DNA of 64,000 nt from Anthoceros angustus (Eukaryota; Streptophyta; Anthocerotopsida; Anthocerotales; Anthocerotaceae), in assembly GCA_010909165.1 (NCBI GenBank), contig MU008165.1:1922001-1986000 (forward strand). The letters are read 5' to 3'. Below are positions 11,094 through 22,174 of the stretch, piece by piece. A program made the translations under genes and the position numbers. How positions within the stretch are numbered: the stretch's first letter is position 1; each line of letters starts with the position of its first letter. The notes beneath the pieces are model-generated. The model was not told the DNA's origin. It saw nothing but the letters and a program-made list of their open reading frames with translations, and made no database searches.

Positions 11094-13293
11094 CTACAGG
11101 GAGATGATTGCCGCAGCGAGGATAGGCAGGAGGAAGGGAATCAGCAGCACTACAGGTCTGAGAGCGGCCGAGAATTGAAAATCGAAACTTGGTGCTGCAT
11201 TTGTCCCGTTGGAACACTGGCCGGTGGGAGATCCAGACTGCACGAAACAGAGAAGACATGGGTGTTTAGAATGTGGCCGTGTTTGGAAGGACAGGATTCA
11301 TCGGCAGCAGCAAAAAAAATGCCAAGGTTCACGGGTACCAGGCAGAGGTCGGGGCTGCTGCAACCGCAGCGGATTTGCCCGTTCAGGTAGTCTACCGCTT
11401 GGAATGCTCCACCTCCTTCACTTTGCTGCGCAAAAGAATGGGGGAGCAGGCATCAGGAATTAGGGCTGAAATGATTGTACAGATGCTGCTGCAGAGAGGG
11501 TTGTGAGGGCAGGTGTATGTACCTTGTAGAAGTCTACGGCCAGGAAGTTGGCCCAGCGGTTGCCTGCAGCAGCGCTGCATGCTGGTAGCATCTGCATCAG
11601 AGAGCCGGCGTTTTGCACGCATGCTGTGGCGAGGTTCGGCTGTGTTGAGAAGTAGTTTTCCAGGACTAGAGATCTGCTTGTATCGCCCAAGGCAGCAGAT
11701 TCATTCCGCTTGGGGCACTGGCCAGCCTGGATTCCGCCATCACCGTCTGCAAGGTATAGGCAGCATGAATCAGCAGGCCCTGCAGGCATGTGGCCATCTG
11801 AAGAGCAGTAGCAGAGAGTAGGTGGAGAAGCTTAGAGCTCGTACATTGGTTTTCCACCAGATACTTCCACTCGAAGGGGATACCCTCACTTGCCTCTTTG
11901 GATGGTATTGAGGTGAAGACAAGCAATCTCCAGTTGTTGGCGACCATCTCTCTGACCGTAGGCCAGTCCCCTCCATCTTGAGGCATGGATGCAGCGGGGA
12001 ACCAGTATTCGTGAAGCCCTGTCGCCTTGAACAAGTTCGATAGTCCATTGGGGCTCTGAACATAGTCCTCCAGAATAAGGGTGATGATTTCAGTGGGGTT
12101 TGCCGCCAGGAATGATTGGATGACTTCCAGAGTGTTCCGCAAGGGTTCCTAAATGCCACAGTATAACATCCTTGAGTCAGGTTACAACGCTCTGGATGTC
12201 ACACATTCATGACCTTGGTGAACAGCATTCGGATGCGTTCATCAGGCATGAGTCATGAGCGACTTACAAAGGATGTGAAGTTATAGCAGACACCTCCAAA
12301 GGAATGACACAGCCAGATATCTCCCAGAAAATCATAGGTGTCCAGCATCAAGCCCCTAACACCATTCTGCAAGGGTTGCATTAGCGCCGCCGCTCCAGAA
12401 ACTACCAACACCACGGAAGAAGTGTACAAGACTTAACGATGAAGGATCAGTTAGATAGTGCTCACTTGGAGCTGATCTGCAATGGAATCCTCCTGGTTGA
12501 TGGCAGTGACCCGGGGCCCTGTCAGCAGAGGGGCACCCGTCCATGAGAAGGAATTGTGGGTTGTAAGCCATGCGTACTTGTTGAACGGCAGGGAGTCGTC
12601 CTGTAAAGAAGACACGGCGTGACTTTTAGCTCAATACATCGCTAGCAATCTAGCCAGCATTGATCTCTAAGACTTCCGCTGCTGCACTTCCCTGCTCACG
12701 ATAGCCAAAAGCTCCCCTGCCATCGCACCGTGCTAATCTAATCAGCCTTCATCCTGCATGTATCGATATCATGTGCGATGCAGACTAATACCTTGGCCGT
12801 CGCCGAAGAAGCCCGAGTTCTGAAACATTGGGGCAGAATAGCACCTCCCAAAATGCAGGATTCACATCCCAGTCCTCGCGCACAGTCCGCATCTGTGAGG
12901 CAAAGATCCAAGATCTGCAACAAGGAAACACCATCGACAAGAACATCGGTTTATTGAAGATTTCAATCAACGTTCCCGCTGTACACACTTGCAGAATGCA
13001 GGCCTGCGACAAACAAAACTTCACTAAATCACGGACCCTCTTCCAAATTCGCACATACCTGGCACGTCCCATTCACACAACCCGCCGCCCTGGATGGGCC
13101 AAATTGAATCAACACCAAACCCACAACCAAAATTTCAACAACCCAGCTCAAGCTCAAACTCCGGCTCCACCTGTGCAAGCCAAGAAACCAACCCAAGACT
13201 TCAGAAGCTCGCTGGCATGGCTAACGTCGGTCTCAAGCCCAACCAACAAATGAATCGACCACGTCCAGACCTCGCCATCGCCTTCCCGGCCAT
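11094..13293 (-). CDS. GPI-anchored PLC-like phosphodiesterase (PI-PLC X domain)
   Basis: A plant PLC-X-domain protein, predicted 416 aa. Exons (upper-lower): 13293-13271 (tentative), 13170-13059, 12914-12792, 12600-12466, 12366-12268, 12148-11845, 11746-11523, 11425-11339, 11237-11094. A hydrophobic signal peptide (VVEILVVGLVLIQFG) is followed by a Cys-rich stretch (LCLTDADCARGLGCESC). The X domain shows WLTTHNSFSW (His at about 101), GVRGLMLDTYDF and LCHSFGGVCYNF (His at about 152). It ends in an N-glycosylation motif (SNGTNA) and a hydrophobic tail (VVLLIPFLLPILAAAIISL), as in GPI-anchored proteins, so it probably sits on the outer plasma membrane. There is no C2 or Y domain, so it is not a classical plant PI-PLC; substrate unknown. 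The first exon is the weak point: no in-frame ATG lies in exon 2, and the proposed first intron has the poor donor GTCTGG. Confidence 0.9.
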
Positions 13294-14940
13294 GGCCCAA
13301 ATTTACAGGTCTCAGAAGTCCGAGACCAGGATCGACGGCACCCGGACAAGGATTATTTTCAAATCTGCAATCCAGGGATTATTCCTTTCCCGACCCGATC
13401 TCCGGATCCCGATACGGGATCCTGTCGAGCCTGAGACCTCACACCACAATGCTGCAATTCCTCGGATGCACGGATCCTCGTCGAACTTCCTTAATGACTC
13501 GCGTCCTGGCTGCCGGGCGGGAATAATGGCCACAGCTACAGCCGGCGACGTCGTTCTCCGGTGGTTGGTCGATTGAAAGCTGGAGTGTACAGTCCCGGAG
13601 CAGCAGCTACCACCATACTGGGAAAGCGACGTAATGCAATGACGGGCATCCGAAGTGATTCGGGCACAGGCACAGGATGAGGTCGATCCTTGTCCGTGCG
13701 GCGTGACGATCGTCCAGGGTCCAGGCCGGTCGTGTGGAGACGAGCGGGAGAGCCGTGCTCGCATTGGCCTGTTGGGTCTGGGTGGATCGTGGATCAGAAA
13801 CGAATTCCTCCAGTCCGTATTCCGACACTGGGCGAGGTCACAGGTGGTGGGAGTCGGCGACCGGTGGGAGTACGAGGCCGGTAGTGAAGGCCGACCGCAC
13901 AGCGCGGGACCGGCCGCAAGCTCACGACAGGTGACACGCGGTTGTTGAAAGCCGTTGGAACCCAGGAGCGTGGAACCTGGTCGTTGCCGGAACTCGCCCA
14001 CATTTCCACTCCCCTTTTTGAGAGCATCAAACCTAGGCATATGCATTTATCTGCAGCGGAACGTGCAAACGTCAGATGACTTGACGTGGGAACCCTACGG
14101 AAGCCGTTTTGTCGATTTTTATGATGCGATACCATCAAACCTTGAGGTGGTGTGCGCCGATGGCACCGGTACCTGTCCAACGTCCAACCGGCCCCGCGAA
14201 GCGACGAGCGTGAGGGTCGTAAACATCGTGACCGGTTTGGCATACGGTAATAAAAGAAGAAGTAGCGATTTATTCAGGATTCAATTTTTGATGGATGAAC
14301 GAGATAGAGCACCCGGGCAATGGCAATCCGGCATATCCTATGCTTTAGAAATGGGGACTTGCTCCTATCACTCCCCTCTGGCCCCTAGCTCCCATCCCGG
14401 AGATTATGGGGAGGGGGATTTCAAGTTCATATAGGAAAGTCTTTCTATGTCGTGTGCAGTTTATCGGGCTCGAAGTTTTATGAAATGGGTCCTCTAACTC
14501 AAGTCCACCTCCAAGGTAGGGAGATGGTCAGAAAGTGTTCTTTTATTTGTAGGAAGTGTTGAAAAACGAGTGACATTGATTTTAGTGTGATGTTTTATTT
14601 GTAAAAATTGTTGAGAAATTAACAATTTGTGCTAAATGAGCAGAAGGTGTGTTGTTGCATACATATTAAGCGTATAGAATAAGTTATTTCAGGCATAATA
14701 AAATTGTGTTCAATATTCTTTTAAATAACTTGGTCATCGAAGTGGGGTAGGTAACGTTAACTCCAAAATCACTCGTGGTAGGTAGTGGTGAGAAGAGCGA
14801 GGCTTTGAGGTAATACACATACGGAACGAGAAAGGCGGTGATCGATCCTGAAGATCAAGATGACGAAAGTAGTATTTAGGACTAGGACGCGACTAAGGGA
14901 AGCATTTGCTATTGGTCTTCTAAGCGATTAACCCCAAAGC
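13294..14940. other. Intergenic, promoter side of PLC-like gene
   Basis: GC-moderate DNA to about 14450, then AT-rich. Overlapping frames of up to 244 codons on the minus strand show no domain and no splice-supported structure, so none is called. The 5' UTR and promoter of the PLC-like gene should lie near 13300-13600. No RNA gene was recognised. Confidence 0.45.
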
Positions 14941-15860
14941 GTTCACAACTCTTAAACTTCGAGCTTTAGTTTTCGATTCCTTGTCAAATTGTAAGGCGAG
15001 AAATTCTAGAAGCTCTGTGGACGGTATTATCCCCTAACGAACAAATTGCTTGTCATCAAGAGAAGAAATGAAGTTGGAGAAAGAATGCCTATCAAGATAT
15101 ATGTGACTGGTGGTACCTCAGTCTAAAAACCATATTCCATGCTGCACAGCAAGAGAATTAAGGCAGCCAACAAGTGTGAAAAAAGGCTTAGCTTTGGTGA
15201 CAGTGAAGTTAGACTCAAGAATGACAAACTCCCTTCTTAGCTCTCTATTCTTCTTCTTCCGGTAGTCCTCTCATTGTGATCTGGAAGCTTACACCAGTTG
15301 CAGATAAATATCTTCTTCTGTGCAAAAGGTGGATGTTGTTGTCCGGAAGTAGGGAAACCACGTCATCTTCCTCTACCTATATATCCACCTCATCCTCTTG
15401 AAGCAAATAGAATTCTCGAGTTGATAATTAAAGCTCCTCGAGTCTTAGTGCAAACTGTGGCCACGTTCTTCAGCAAGAAGTGCTTTAATGACTTCTTCGA
15501 GAGTCACCTTGGGGGTTTTATCAGTACTAGTAGCCTGAACTGCTGCATGTATCGTGACATTTTAACTTCCAACAAAATGTTGATAGTTCTCTGGAATTAA
15601 GAGATGCCAGCAGAACTACTACTTATACCTTAGAGAGTACTGAACCACAGTACACTAGTTTGGCTTGATGTGTATTATACTTGTTAATACAAACATCAAC
15701 TGGCTTACCTTCGTTCATTCTCAGGTTGAAAAAATTTTGATAAGCATACACAAAAGATTCTGAGCTCTTGTTATGATAGCTTAAATGCGTTCCACATATC
15801 AACAGTGATGGCAGCACCTATGGTATGTGGCAACATAGTTCGATCCAAGGGAAAAATGAC
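14940..15860 (-). mobile_element. Inverted Ty1/copia gag-protease fragment
   Basis: Read on the minus strand, this is a decayed copia gag to protease segment. Around 15817-15640 it shows a Gag-like stretch (FFNLRMNEGKPVDVCINKYN). Near 15300 there is a degenerate CCHC zinc knuckle (CNWCKLPDHNE). Near 15130-15060 there is a protease-type start (WFLD, stop, GTTSHI). Stops and frameshifts interrupt it. A motif at 14953-15005 (gattccttgtcaaattgtaa) recurs in altered form at 23087-23150, suggesting a second remnant there. It lies just outside the complete element that follows and has opposite orientation. Confidence 0.75.
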
Positions 15861-15957
15861 CGACGAATAAATCTAGCTCTTTTGTTATTGCACTCGCAAG
15901 CTAACAGTGCATCAGGTGATTGTGTAGTTGTAATAACCTTGTTGACAATCCGAGTCA

Positions 15958-16196
15958 TGTAAGAGTATTAAAGCCCAATGTACTTAGACTAATACGCTTA
16001 GTCTAAGTTAGGTATCATTAGTTTAGCTGAAGCTAATAACTAGGAAGCTTCTTGTACTGCTTCCTAGGGGCTTCTTGTGGAGCTTCCTAGGAGCCTATGG
16101 AGGGTATAAATTTCCAGCCTCATCTCAATGAGAGAGATACATTTGCTTCCTCCTCTCCTCTCCTCTTTCCACCATCATGGGCCACACGATCCTTCA
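15958..16196 (+). repeat. 5' LTR of copia element
   Basis: Closely similar to the 3' LTR. U3 has a perfect 10-bp inverted repeat (acttagacta at 15982-15991 and tagtctaagt at 15999-16008), repeats of agcttcctagg and a TATAAAT box at 16105-16111. Relative to the 3' LTR it has lost a few bases just before the inferred R region. Confidence 0.93.
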
Positions 16197-16274
16197 ACCG
16201 GTATCGAGCTTTGGTGGTTGTGTTGTGATGCTAGAAGATTCTAGCCGCAGCTGGCGCTGGAATTGCAGTGATCC

Positions 16275-16555
16275 ATATCGCGGCGAGGGCCGTGAACGCC
16301 GCGTGGCGCAGCCGCGAGGGCGAGGCCGCGAGGCGCCGCGGGGCGCGGCGCAGCCGCAGCGCGGGGCGCGCAGCGCGGGGCGCGGTGGCCACGGGCGAGG
16401 TGCGCCGCGTGGCGCAGGGCAGCGGGCGCGGTGGCGCCGCGGGGCGGCGTGGCCGCGCGCGCAGCCGCAGCGCGGGGCGCGCAGCGCGGGGCGCGGCCGC
16501 GGGGCGCGGCCGCGAGGCGCATAGAGCGCCAGGGCGAGAGCACCGCGGGGCGCCA
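16275..16555. repeat. GC-rich low-complexity block in retrotransposon leader, copy 1
   Basis: About 280 bp made almost only of G and C, built from variants of GCGGGGCGCG, GCCGCAGCGCGGGGCGCGCA and CGCGAGGCGCC. The segment from 16348 recurs from about 16460. It lies in the untranslated leader between the primer-binding site and gag. Six-frame translations give Arg/Ala/Pro-rich shadows that are not genes. Confidence 0.9.
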
Positions 16556-17401
16556 AGAACCCGCACCAAAATAATCGCGGTGCAACGCCGGCGGCGGAAT
16601 ATTCGCAAAATATCCGAATAGTCGGCAATACACGGGCCGCACGGCAGGGACCCGCAACGGTGGACCTCAACGCGGGTGGTTGAGAAACTCCACGCCACCG
16701 ACAAGTGAACCACAGGCGGTGCATATGGACGACGAAGACAAGGCATAATTACCACAACGGTAACTTGCAATTTCTACGTTACAAAAACAATTCTTTGACT
16801 TTTCTGACAATGTGAGTCGAGTGTTTCTTCTTTATCGATTTTTGAATCATGATGTCTTCATCATCAGAAAACGTCATGTTCAATATTGAGAAGTTAGATG
16901 GTACTAACTTCCCGTTCTGGAAAGAACAAGTGTATAATGTTCTAGTGGAAAAAAGCGATCAAGCCCATAAAGTTGTTAGGCCAAACCGATAGTATGACAC
17001 GGATGAGTGGCGGGACTGGATGAGCTTGCTAGATCTACTATCATGCTAACATTGTCAAAAACAGTACTTCAATGTGAAAGATAAGACCACAAGTTATGAC
17101 GTGGCGTGTGTGACTGTGAGAAGCAAAGTGCTTCGGTGTATTGGTTGAAACAATGGTGGACTTGAAGATGAAGGAAGGGACGAGGATGTCCGATCATCGA
17201 ATGATTTCAATACCATTTTCAGCCATCTCATCTCAAGGTATCACATTCTGATTCCGTGAGAGCTATGTTTGGTCACATTACGAGAGTTGGGACACCTCAG
17301 ACATGAGTAATTCCCCGCTAGTGGTCTTACCATTGTAAATGTAGAAGGTAGCTGTTAACCGAGGAGGTGAACAGAAAACATGGAACCTTCCAAAGGTTCC
17401 A

Positions 17402-18703
17402 AAGCCCTCATCTCAATGAGAGAGATACATTTGCTTCCTCCTCTCCTCTCCTCTTTCCACCATCATGGGCTGCCACACGATCCTTCAACTGGTATCAGAG
17501 CTTTGGTCTGGTTGTGTTGTGATGCTAGAAGATTCTAGGCTGCAGCGCCTGTGGAATTGCAGGTGATCCATATCGCGGCGAGGGCTGTGAACGCCGCGGG
17601 CCGCGAGTGGGGCGAGGCCGCGAGGCGCCGCGGGGCGCGGCCGCGAGTGGGCGAGGCCGCGAGGCGCCGCGGGGCGCGCAGCCGCGGCCGCGGGCGCGGG
17701 GCGCGGTGGCCGCGAGGGCGAGGTGCGCCGCGTGGCGCAGGCGCGGGGCGCGGTGGCGCGCAGCCGCAGCGCGGGGCGCGCAGCGCGGCAACAGCAGCGC
17801 GGGGCGCCGCGGGGCGCCGCGGGGCGCGGTGGCGCCGCGGGGCGCGGCAGCAGCGCGCCAAGAACCCGCACCAAAATAATCGGGCGCCGCGGGGCGGCGA
17901 AAGGCTATTCGAAATACAATCAAGGCAATACACGGGCGCACGGTGGTGGACCCGCAACGGTGGAACCTCAACGCAATTCGTGTTGCGAGAGAATTTTCAA
18001 CTCCACGGCTACCGACAAGTGAACCACGGTGCATATGGACGAAGACAAGGCATAATTACCACAACGGTAACTTGCAATTTCTATTACAAAACAATTTTTG
18101 ACTTTTCCGACAAGGCAAAGTGTTTCTTCTTTTGAATCATGATGTCTTCATCATCGAAAACGCGTCATGTTCAATATCGAGAAGTTAGATGGTACTAACT
18201 TCCCGCTCGAAAGAACAAGTGTATAATGTTCTAGTGGAAAAAAGCATCAAGCCCATAAAGTCATAGGGCCAAACCGTATAGTATGACATGTGATGAGTGG
18301 CGGGACTGGATGAGCTTGCTAGATCTACTATCATGCTAACATTGTCAAAACGTGTACTTCAATGTGAAAGATAAGACCACAAGTTATGACGGCGTGTCAG
18401 GACTGTATGAGAAGCAAAGTGCGGCTTCGTGTATTGGTTGAAACAATGGTGGACTTGAAGATGAAGGAAGGGACGAGGATGTCCGATCATCCGAATGATT
18501 TCAATACCATTTTCAGCCATTTCTCATCTCAAGGTATCACATTCTGATTCCGTGAGAGCTATGTTTCTGGTCACATTACGAGAGTTGGGACACCTTCAGA
18601 CCGAGTAATTTTGCCTCGCTAGTGGTCTTACCATTGTAAATGTAGAAGGTAGCCTGTTAACTGAGGAGGTGAACAGGAAAAATATGGAACCTTCCAAAGG
18701 TTC
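17402..18703 (+). repeat. Direct duplication of R-U5, leader and 5' gag inside the element
   Basis: Sequence from 17402 (agccctcatctcaatgag) repeats 16116-17401 in order: LTR 3' half, primer-binding site, leader with GC-rich block, start of gag. The upstream copy stops in gag at AAAGGTTCC and switches to LTR sequence. At the equivalent point of the second copy (about 18700) gag continues as ccagtgccctcatagtgag, which resembles the LTR text ccagagccctcatctcaatg. Confidence 0.92.
17573..17862. repeat. GC-rich low-complexity block, copy 2
   Basis: Second, diverged copy of the leader GC block. It has the same GCGGGGCGC-type units in a different number and order from copy 1, as expected for replication slippage or unequal exchange in a minisatellite-like tract. 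Confidence 0.88.
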
Positions 18704-19099
18704 CAGTGCCCTCATAGTGAGAGGGAGGTCCACTGCGAAGGGGAAGCAACCGGACAGAAGCTTTTCTCGTAGCAAATCTCGTAGTCGTAACAAGAATGTG
18801 GAGTGTCACTATTGTCACAAAAGGGGTCACTTCAAAAGAGAGTGCGAGAAGTTCAAAAAGGACCAAGGAAAAGAGAAGCAGGACGACAAGAAGGCGACTT
18901 CAATGTCAGTTGGAAGAGTTAAACTGCTGAGGACGGAGATGTCCTTATCTCTTCTTACTTGAATGCCGCAATTAATATGGATAGTCATTTATTTAATTGG
19001 ATAATTGACTCGGTGCATCTTTCCATGTTACTCCTCATAGAGAGTGGTTTAGCACGTATGATGCTACAAGGAAAGGATGCGTTAGGCTTGGAAATAACT

Positions 19100-21880
19100 A
19101 CGCATGCGATCGCAGCGTGGTGATGTGCAACTCAAGTTTGACAACGGATCTTCATTCATGCGGACGTTAGGCATGTTCAAGTTGACAAAGAGCATGATTA
19201 GCGCAGATGCTTGGATGATGTGGTTACCACTGCTTTGGTTTGGATCACTCTTGGAAGATCTCCAAAGGTTCTCTTGTGTTAGCTCGTGGATCAAGTGTGG
19301 CACTTTGTACTCACTTGTAAACATCAAAAGATCATATGATCACAGACAGAGCCCAAATGTTTCCTTGTGGCATTGCTTGTTAGGACATATGTCTAAGGGA
19401 ATGAAGGTTTTATCTCGCTCGTTATATCCTCGGTTCTTAACTTCTCTGATCTCTCGATGTGTGAGCACTATTTATATGGGAAACAGACAAAATCATCACA
19501 TCGAACAAGAGGTAAAGGTAGGAGTAAACCTCTTGAGTTGGTTCACGATGTATGTGGACCTATGCTCATCGCATCATTAGGCGGTGCCTCCTATTTTGTC
19601 ACTTTCATAGATGATTTCTCACGCAAGGTGTGGGTTTATCCTTTGAGGAAAAAGGATGAAGTTCTGACGGTGTTTCAGAAATTTGTCACCCTTGTAGAGA
19701 ATCAGTCCGGCCACCGATTGAAGTGTCTAAGGACAGATAATGGTGGAGAGTATGTTTCAAAGCTTTCAGTCATTCGTGATTCCAAGGGAATCAAAAGAGA
19801 ATTGATCACTGTATACTCCTCCACAAAATGGTGTGAGCGGATGAATGTAACCATTGGAGAGGATGCGAGTTTGTTGTCAAACTCGGATTGCCTAATGGGT
19901 TTTGGGGCGTATGTTCATCAATTCATCTTATTAATGATCTCCTAATAAGGTTGATGAGCAGTTCCAGAGGAGCTATGGTCCGGAAAGAAACCATCCTACA
20001 AGCATCCGCGAGTGTTTGGTGAGGCATACCGCCATGTTCCAAAAGAGTTTCGGGACAAGTTGGCACCTAAGTCCAAGAAATGTATTTTTCTTGGCTATGG
20101 TGATTCGGTGAGATGGGATACCGCTTTGTGGGATCCGAAGAAAGGTTGTTCGTACTAACGACGTGTTCTTCAATGAGAACAAGATGCACAGGAAGCCTAC
20201 TCCAACTGTGGAGGCGGGTGATCTTCCAAGAAGATGGACATGATCATCATGGGCGTTGATAACCGTGGTAATGTGCAGCACATTCCTCCACCTAGATGAA
20301 CCAAGAGTCGAACAAGCTCCTATAGAGGTGCTCGTGGAGGTCGCGGATTACACGACCTCGATGTATGATCCATCTCGGATTATGTCATGTGACAGATTGT
20401 GGGGAACCCTCTTCTTACAAAGAGGCCATGTCAATGAGTAACAAAGAAGTGGAGAAGGCCATGCATAAAATGAATTACGCAAGAACCAAACTTGGGAGTT
20501 GGTTCTTTAGGATAAGAAGGCACTACTGCAAATGGGTGTACAAGATGAAGGTCATACTTGATGGCAAACCAAAGTACAAGGCACGATTGGTTGCTAAGGG
20601 TTTCAAGCAACAACAAGGCATTGACTTTGATTAGATTTTCTCAACAGTAGTCAAAATGACAACTTTGCGATGTGTTCTTGCTTTGGTTGCCGTGAATGAT
20701 ATGGAACTTGTATGATGGATGTCAAGACGGCATTCTTGCATGGTGACCTTCAAGAGGACGTCTACATGCGAACCGAAGGTTTTGTTGAGAAGGGCAAAGA
20801 GAATGTGTGGTTAGGAAGAGCCTTTATGGTTTGAAACAGCACCCGAGAGTGGTATCACAAGTTCCACTCATTTATGCTTTCTCAAGGCTACAAATAGCGA
20901 TGAGGATCATTGCCTCTATACGAAGCAAGCTAAGGATCAAAGCTTGCTCATTTTGATCCTCTATGTGGATGATATGCTAATTGTGAAACAAGATCGATGA
21001 GATTTGTTGAAGTCAAAGTTGAATGCTCACTTTGAAATGACAGACTTGGGAGAGGCGAGCCATATACTTGGCATGCGTATTCGTAGACATAAGCGTGCTT
21101 TATTTGTCTCGCATTTTAATACATTAACAGTGGTGCTTCAACGCTTCAACATGGAGAAGGGAAGCCATTGGGTACTCCATTGCCTCCATATGTGAAACTT
21201 TCTGCGGATTGCCCAAGCTCGAGGAGGACAAAGTCGAAATGGAGAAGGTCCCATACTCATCACCGTAGGGAGTTTGATGTATGCAATGATTGCTACACGC
21301 CCGACATTGCCTTTGCGGGGAGTGGTTAGCGAGTTTATGTCAAACCCCGGCAAGAAGCATTGGGAGGCGAAAAGGAGTTATGAGGTATCCGAATGGTACA
21401 AAAGCTTTGTGCATATGTTTTGGTAGTGAAGATGCATGTGGTTGGGTACGATGTCGATGCAGGGATATGGACAAAAGGAGGTCCACATCAGGTTATGTCT
21501 TCATGTGCACTGGAGGGGTCTCATGGCGATCTCGTTTGCAGTCGTGCATTACGCTATCTACCACAGAGGCCGAGTATGTTGCAGAGAATTGAGGCTTGCA
21601 AGGAAGCCATATGGCTTGCTCGTTTAGTGGGAGACTTGGGGATCAAGGTTGAGTGGCCGGTGTTGCATTGTGATAGCCGAGTGCTATCCAATTGGCAAAG
21701 AATCCAAGGTTTCATGCGAAGACTAAACATGTGGATGTGAAGTATCACTTTATTCGAGAGGTGTTGGATGACAAGAGGGTACAATTTGTCAAGGTTCACA
21801 CCATCCAGAACCCTGTAGATATTCTTACCAAGGGACTCTACGAGCAATTTGCACAAGCTGGACATCGATGGGCATGAGGT
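19100..21880 (+). pseudogene. Copia pol remnant: integrase, reverse transcriptase, RNase H
   Basis: Frames jump often, but the order is clear. A GAG-pre-integrase segment (WHCLLGHMSKGMKVL) is near 19365-19410. The integrase core follows at 19540-19890 with FIDDFSRK and LRTDNGGEY; the region that should carry the third catalytic residue reads CERMN in a damaged context. RT starts near 20440, with KARLVAKGFKQQQGIDFD followed by a stop at 20632, and YVDDMLIV near 20960-20985. The RNase H part has STTEAEYVA near 21555-21590 and a DILTKGL-type terminus near 21820. Every catalytic domain is disrupted. Confidence 0.9.
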
Positions 21881-21923
21881 AGTCCATTCTTCACGAAGGT
21901 AAATTGGCCTTTAAGTGGGAGGT

Positions 21924-22169
21924 TGTAAGGGTATTAAAGCTCAATGTACTTAGACTAATACACTTAGTCTAAGTTAGGTGTCATTAGTTTAGTCAAGCTA
22001 ATCACTAGGAAGCTTCTTGTGCTCCTTCCTAGGGGCTTCTTGTGGAGCTTCCTAGGAGCCTCTGGAGAGTATAAATACCCCCAGAGCCCTCATCTCAATG
22101 AGAGAGATACATTTGCTTCCTCCTCTCCTCTCCTCTTTCCACCATCATGGGCTGCCACACGATCCTTCA
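21924..22169 (+). repeat. 3' LTR of copia element
   Basis: Begins TGTAAGGGTATTAAAG and ends GATCCTTCA. It contains the 10-bp inverted repeat at 21948-21957 / 21965-21974, a TATAAATA box at 22070-22077 and a pyrimidine-rich U5 (cctcctctcctctcctcttt). Confidence 0.93.
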
Positions 22170-22174
22170 AGTCA

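Larger units (their letters stand above)
16870..18960 (+). pseudogene. Copia gag, duplicated and broken
   Basis: The first gag start (MSSSSENVMFNIEKLDGTNF) is at 16849-16960 and breaks at stops and frameshifts. A second copy of the same start lies at 18140-18230. The 3' part, present once, carries the nucleocapsid-type zinc knuckle CHYCHKRGHFKREC near 18806-18847 (CX2CX4HX4C) within a basic Ser/Arg/Lys-rich stretch. Gag would form the virus-like particle. No continuous frame is left. Confidence 0.85.
15953..22174 (+). mobile_element. Complete but degenerate Ty1/copia LTR retrotransposon
   Basis: Two LTRs (15958-16196 and 21924-22169) start with TG and end with CA. They are flanked by a perfect 5-bp target duplication, AGTCA, at 15953-15957 and 22170-22174. 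A primer-binding site close to TGGTATCAGAGC (initiator Met tRNA type) follows the 5' LTR and is seen intact in the internal copy near 17490. A purine-rich tract, AAGTGGGAGG, precedes the 3' LTR. Internal order is gag with a CCHC knuckle, GAG-pre-integrase, integrase, RT, RNase H, which is the copia order. All frames carry stops and small indels, so the element is inactive by itself. R-U5, leader and the start of gag occur twice in direct orientation. Confidence 0.95.

Noticed and set aside
13312-14046. Minus-strand frame of 244 codons
   Set aside because: Arg/Ser/Pro-rich with no motif; it lies in the promoter side of the PLC-like gene in GC-moderate DNA where long frames arise by chance.
16177-16770. 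Several overlapping Arg/Ala/Pro-rich frames on both strands
   Set aside because: They are translations of the GC-only leader repeat and have no coding signal.
17485-18135. More Arg/Ala-rich frames, up to 194 codons
   Set aside because: Same cause: second copy of the GC-rich leader block.
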